Assembly: GCA_028583605.1 (NCBI GenBank)
Contig: CM053327.1
Coordinates: 36,143,126-36,207,125, forward strand
Length of the DNA stretch: 64,000 nt
Direction: 5' to 3'
Source of the DNA: Dastarcus helophoroides
Lineage: Eukaryota; Arthropoda; Insecta; Coleoptera; Bothrideridae
Shown here: piece by piece, positions 59,975-64,000 of the stretch
How positions within the stretch are numbered: the stretch's first letter is position 1
Layout: each line of letters opens with the position of its first letter
Position numbers and translations under genes: made by a program
Notes under the pieces: model-generated
What the model was told of the DNA's origin: nothing
The model's input: only the letters and a program-made list of their open reading frames with translations
Database searches by the model: none

Positions 59975-62390
59975 AGCGGGCCTCCATTGATAGCACTATC
60001 GATTTGCCAGTCGAGGATAGCCCACGCAGTTAAGGATGTTTAGGGTGGTGCCCACACAATCAATGGAGCCTCACCACATCAAAGGTAGGGATCCGTTTCT
60101 ATCTTATATTCATCCCTGAGGGTAATGGTTGTGTTTTCGTTATTTTCAGGCCCCCAAAATGTACTAGCAATGTCCTTCATAAAGAAATCGAATAGAAACA
60201 CGTAGGGAAGACTAGGGTAATGCAAACCGCTTTTTTATTTCGGCTAAAAACTCGCAAAAATATTGTTTTCGATAAATTTCAAAGCTTGAACTTGTAGTAC
60301 AACTAATAACCTCTCTTTCGGTCGCATCATTTTGGTTAAATTGTATCAAATTATACAACTTATATCAGTTGGAGCAAATATTGCATTTTGCGATTTTGAC
60401 AAATATCGGGGAATTGCAGACCACTTTGTAAATCGATTAAGAATGGAAAAATGTGGTAGAAGAACTTTTTATTTTTGATTCAAAATGACAGAAGATTTAT
60501 TATTGAAGAGAAACAAAGTGAAGTGGAGTGAGAAATGGCAATGAAAATTAGATTGAAACGCAATGTTCAAACTGCGAAGTAACTTTCGGGCACTTTCATT
60601 AATAACGCTATCGTTTTGCCACTCGAGGCATAGCCCTTGTTGTCAAGGATATTTAGAGTGGTGCTTCCTACAATCAATGGAGGCCGCACCACATCAAAGA
60701 TAAGGATACGTTTTTATCTTTTATTCGTCTTTAGGGATAATGGTCGTGTTTTCGTTATTTTCAGGCTCCTAAGATGTACTCAGAAATCGTGTTATAGCAA
60801 TGTCCTTCATAAAAAAATCGAATACAACCAGGTGAAGGTAAACACTCCCAAGAATTTTTTTTTCTGAAAATTGCAAAGCTTGAGTTTGTAGTACAACTAA
60901 TAACCTCTCTTTGGGTCGCAGCACTTTGGTTAAATTGTATCAAATTATACAACTTATGTCAGTTGGAGCAAATATTGCATTTTGCGATTTTGAAAAATAT
61001 CGGGGAATGACAGACCACTTTGCAAATTGATTAAGAATGGAAAAATGTGGTAGAAGAACTTTTTATTTTTGATTCAAAATGATAGAAGATTTATTGAAGA
61101 GAAACAAAGTGAAATGGAGTGAGAAATGGCAATGAAAATCAGTTCGAAACGCAATGTTCAAACTGCGAAGTAACTTTCGGGCACTTTCGTTGATAACGCT
61201 ATCGTTTTGCCATTCGAGGATAGCCCTTGTTGTCAAGGATATACAGAGTGGTGCTTCTACAATCAATGGGGCCGCATCACATCAAAGATAGGGATACACT
61301 TTTAATTTTTATTCATCCCTGGGGATAATGGTCGTGTTTTCGTTATTTTCAGGCTCCTAAGATGTACTCAGAAATCGTGTTATAGCAATGTCCTTCATAA
61401 AAAAATCGAATAAAACCAGGTGAAGGTAAACACTCCCAAGAAATATTTTTTTCTGAAAATTTCAAAGCTTGAGCTTGTAGTACAACTAATAACCTCTCTT
61501 TGGTTCGCAGCATTTTGGTTAAATTGTATCAAATTATAAACTTATATCAGCTGGAGCAAATATTGCATTTTGCGATTTTGACAAATATCGGGGAATTACA
61601 GACCACTTTGTAAATCGATTAAGAATGGAAAAATGTGGCAGAAGAAGTTTCTATTTTTGATTCAAAATGACAGAAGATTTATTATTGAAGAGAAACCAAG
61701 TGAAATGGAGTGAGAAATGGCAGTGAAAATCAGTCTGAAACACAATGTTCAAACTGCGATGTAATTTGCAGCCACTTTCATTGATAACGCTACCGTTCTG
61801 CCACTCGAGGATAGCCCTTGTTGTCAAGGATATTTAGAGTGGTGCTCCCACAACCAGTGGAGCCGCACCACATCAAAGATAGGGATACGTTTTTATCTTT
61901 TATTCATCCTTGGGGATAATGGTCGTGTTTTCGTTATTTTCAGGCTCCTAAGATGTACTCATGTAATAACAATGTCCATCATAAAGAAATCGAATAGAAA
62001 CAGGTAAGGATAAAAACTCGCAAAAATATTTTTTTGTACACATTTCAAAGCTTGAGTTTTTAGTACAAATAATAACATTTCTTTGAGTCGCAGCACTTTG
62101 CTTTAATTATATTAAATTACACAATTTATGTCATTTGGAGCAAATATTGCATTTTGCGATTTTGAAAAATATCGGAGAATTACAGACCACTTTGCAAATT
62201 GATTAAGAATGGAAAAATGTGGGAAAAGAACTTTCTATTTTTGATTCAAAATGATAGAAGATTTATTATTAAATGACAGAAGATTTATTATTAAAGAGAA
62301 ATAAAGTAAAGTTGAGTGATAAATGGCAATGAAAATCAGTTCGAAGCGCATTGTCCGAAGTGCAGCAATTTGCGGTCATGCCAACGCATG
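59975..62390. repeat. Tandem repeat, ~600-bp unit, four copies
   Basis: The words gatagccc and aaggat followed by tagagtggtgc occur near 60017-60045, 60630-60663, 61220-61255 and 61810-61850. Each unit continues through gtgttttcgttattttcagg, caatgtccttcataaa, ggttaaattgtatcaaatta, tgcattttgcgattttga, gattaagaatggaaaaatgtg and gagtgagaaatggcaatgaa. The first and last units are the most diverged. The frames at 60637-60867, 60761-60952, 61063-61266 and 62269-62562 are by-products. Confidence 0.85.
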
Positions 62391-62835
62391 CCAAATGAAC
62401 AGCTCGATAGCACCCATCGTAATGGATGGTATTTTGACTGTTCATCTTTTTTTGGCACATTTTTTTAACAATATATGAAGAAATCAATGTCTTCTTGGGC
62501 GTCACACAGTTAAAGACTGTTGCTTCTTCTGTGATATTTTCGAAACGAAGAGATATCATCAATTAATTTTTCGAATGTTCAAAATTATAAATATGATAAT
62601 ATGAACAATAAATATGTTCGCCGTTATTTAATAATTTAATCAAAATTCTCTACAGAAGAGCATCTAACCTCAACATTGTATATTTACATTAACAAAATTA
62701 TTGTACCAAAAAACTACTAAAAATTTCGAAAAAAAAAAACAATGTGTTGAAAATGTGCATCAAAAATCACTTATAGGCATCAAATACACGTAGTTTCTGA
62801 AATGTAAGGAATTAAGTGGTCCGTAATTCCTCAAA
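62391..62835. other. Short AT-rich spacer
   Basis: AT-rich sequence between the 600-bp array and the LINE remnant; nothing recognised. Confidence 0.4.
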
Positions 62836-64000
62836 TGCTCTTTTCTACAATATGGAAGCATATGAATACCACAATACAAACCTTGAGAAAAATTTCATAT
62901 CTGAGTCGAAGTCTGAAACTGGAAAGAGCCTGGAGAAATCATCATAAACGGTGACATCAACTCGGCAGCGAAAAGACTCGAAAAGACCATAACAGATTCC
63001 ATTCTGGCAGTAACCTAAAATTTCTGGCGCAAGACATGAAGGGAACCACTACCAAATCACTTGGTGGAGTTGATCAGGTGAAAAAATCGTACCAGGAAGA
63101 GGGCTAGACGGACCAATCTGCAAGCAGATAAGGCGGAAGTCAACAAACTCAGCCACGAGCTCAGGTAAAAACTTAAAGAGTAAGAGATTTCTAAGTTTCA
63201 GGAACACCTAAGAAGCTGTAACCTCGAAAACTCCTCTGACCTCTGGCGAACAGCCAAAGTTCTAAGAGGTGATAGAAAACCCGATTGACGGACTCCAGGG
63301 AATGGCTTACTCAGTTCAGGATAAGGCCTCAGCATTCGCTGAGACCTTTGAAAGACAATGCGAGGCTACTCTTGAGGGAGTGAATCTAAGCTTCGTAGAG
63401 AGAGTGGAATAAAAGGCCCAAGATCTAAGTCGAAGTTCTAAGGGGGGATAGAAAACCCGATTCACGGACCCCAGGGAGTGGCTTACCCAGTTCAGGATAA
63501 GGCCTCAGCATTTGCTAAGACCTTTGAAAGACAATGCGAGGCTACTCTTGAAGGAGTGACTGTAAACTTCTAAGAGAGAGTGGAACAAGAGGCCCAAGAT
63601 CTCCAGGAGGAAAAACCAGATGTAGAAGAAGGCATCAGACCAACTGCTCTTTTCTACAATACGGAAGCACATAAGTACCACAATACAAACTTTGAGATAA
63701 ATTTCATATCTGAGTCGAAGTCTTAAGAAACTGGGAAAAGCCTGGAGAGATCATCATAAACGGTGACATCAACTCGGCAGTGGAAAGGCTCGAAAAAACC
63801 ATAACAGATTCCATTCTGACAATGACCTAAATTTTCCGGCGCAAGGAAGGAAGGAAGGAAGGAAAGAAGAAAGGAAGGAAGGAAGGGAACCACTACCAAA
63901 TCACTTGGTGGAGTTAATCAGGAGAAAAAATATTACCAGGAAGAGGGTTAGACGGACCAATGTGCAAGCAGACAAGACGGAAGTCAACAGACTCATCCAC
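62836..64000 (+). pseudogene. LINE family B fragment: endonuclease-to-RT linker, internally duplicated
   Basis: Broken frames carry IIINGDINSAVERLEKTITD and PLPNHLVELIR followed by RTNLQADKAEVNKL and SDLWRTAKVLRGDRKP, then YSVQDKASAFAETFERQCEA. This order (end of the endonuclease domain, Arg/Lys-rich linker with W..AK, then the pre-RT segment) is that of Jockey-type LINEs. An ~809-bp duplication places tgctcttttctac at 62836 and 63645, and a ~176-bp segment (aaaacccgatt..ggcccaagatct) is repeated at 63270 and 63446. Multiple stops and frame breaks; a pseudogene continuing past the right edge. Confidence 0.8.
63842..63890. repeat. GGAA microsatellite
   Basis: A run of ggaa units with two gaaa interruptions, in the second copy of the duplicated LINE segment. 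The first copy at the matching place (about 63030) has only acatgaaggg, so the expansion followed the duplication. Confidence 0.85.

Overview
The window is eukaryotic nuclear DNA, most likely from an insect. It is very AT-rich, has spliced coding exons with GT..AG boundaries, carries insect-type non-LTR retrotransposon remnants, and is dominated by mobile elements and tandem repeats. The only host gene I can support is Atg16 (ATG16L1-like autophagy protein), on the minus strand. Three consecutive exons encode WD40 blades 3 to 5 of the C-terminal propeller, at 30299-30419, 8312-8491 and 7328-7412. They are joined in phase across a ~21.8 kb intron and a ~0.9 kb intron. The remaining exons lie outside the window or were not recognised.

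Layout. 1-781: unremarkable non-coding sequence. 790-6546: hAT-like element with 11-bp terminal inverted repeats and a perfect 8-bp target duplication. Its interior is T-rich TTTCGAAA-type quasi-repeat invaded by small foldback elements. 6547-8800: the two downstream Atg16 exons. 9067-16755: a second large hAT-like element and a 1-kb relative abutting it. 18600-24600: LINE fragments of two families, a ~112-bp repeat, a foldback element and a Helitron-like scrap. 24600-29480: A-rich quasi-repeat. 30299-30419: the upstream Atg16 exon. 31810-38350: a second A-rich tract containing a ~495-bp tandem repeat. 40340-53640: a 13-kb domain of short palindromes (TAATTCT..AGAATTA) with a 284-bp higher-order repeat, split by a LINE fragment and a Helitron-like ~515-bp tandem array. 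54901-56935: ~150-bp satellite. 59975-62390: ~600-bp satellite. 62836-64000: remnant of a second LINE family.

The most interesting signal is ribozymes in two families of small foldback elements. Family 2 (2138-2726 and 9446-9883) carries canonical hammerhead ribozymes: CUGANGA and GAAA cores, a 5-bp stem II, a palindromic two-pair stem III and a 6-bp stem I. There is one in each inverted arm, so both strands of the element encode a ribozyme. Family 1 (seven copies from 1.3 to 41 kb) has a related hammerhead-like motif with a different stem II and one extra U. Both families are flanked by 11-13 bp target duplications. Family 1 copies keep one end constant and vary at the other, and two insertions have empty-site counterparts in neighbouring duplicated DNA. 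This combination (hammerhead with minimal stem III, 11-13 bp duplications, one variable end, inverted terminal copies) best fits non-autonomous derivatives of Penelope-like retroelements. No Penelope reverse transcriptase is present in the window.

The repeats do not form a functional pathway with Atg16. They are insertions in and upstream of its introns, and they would be transcribed as part of a long pre-mRNA.
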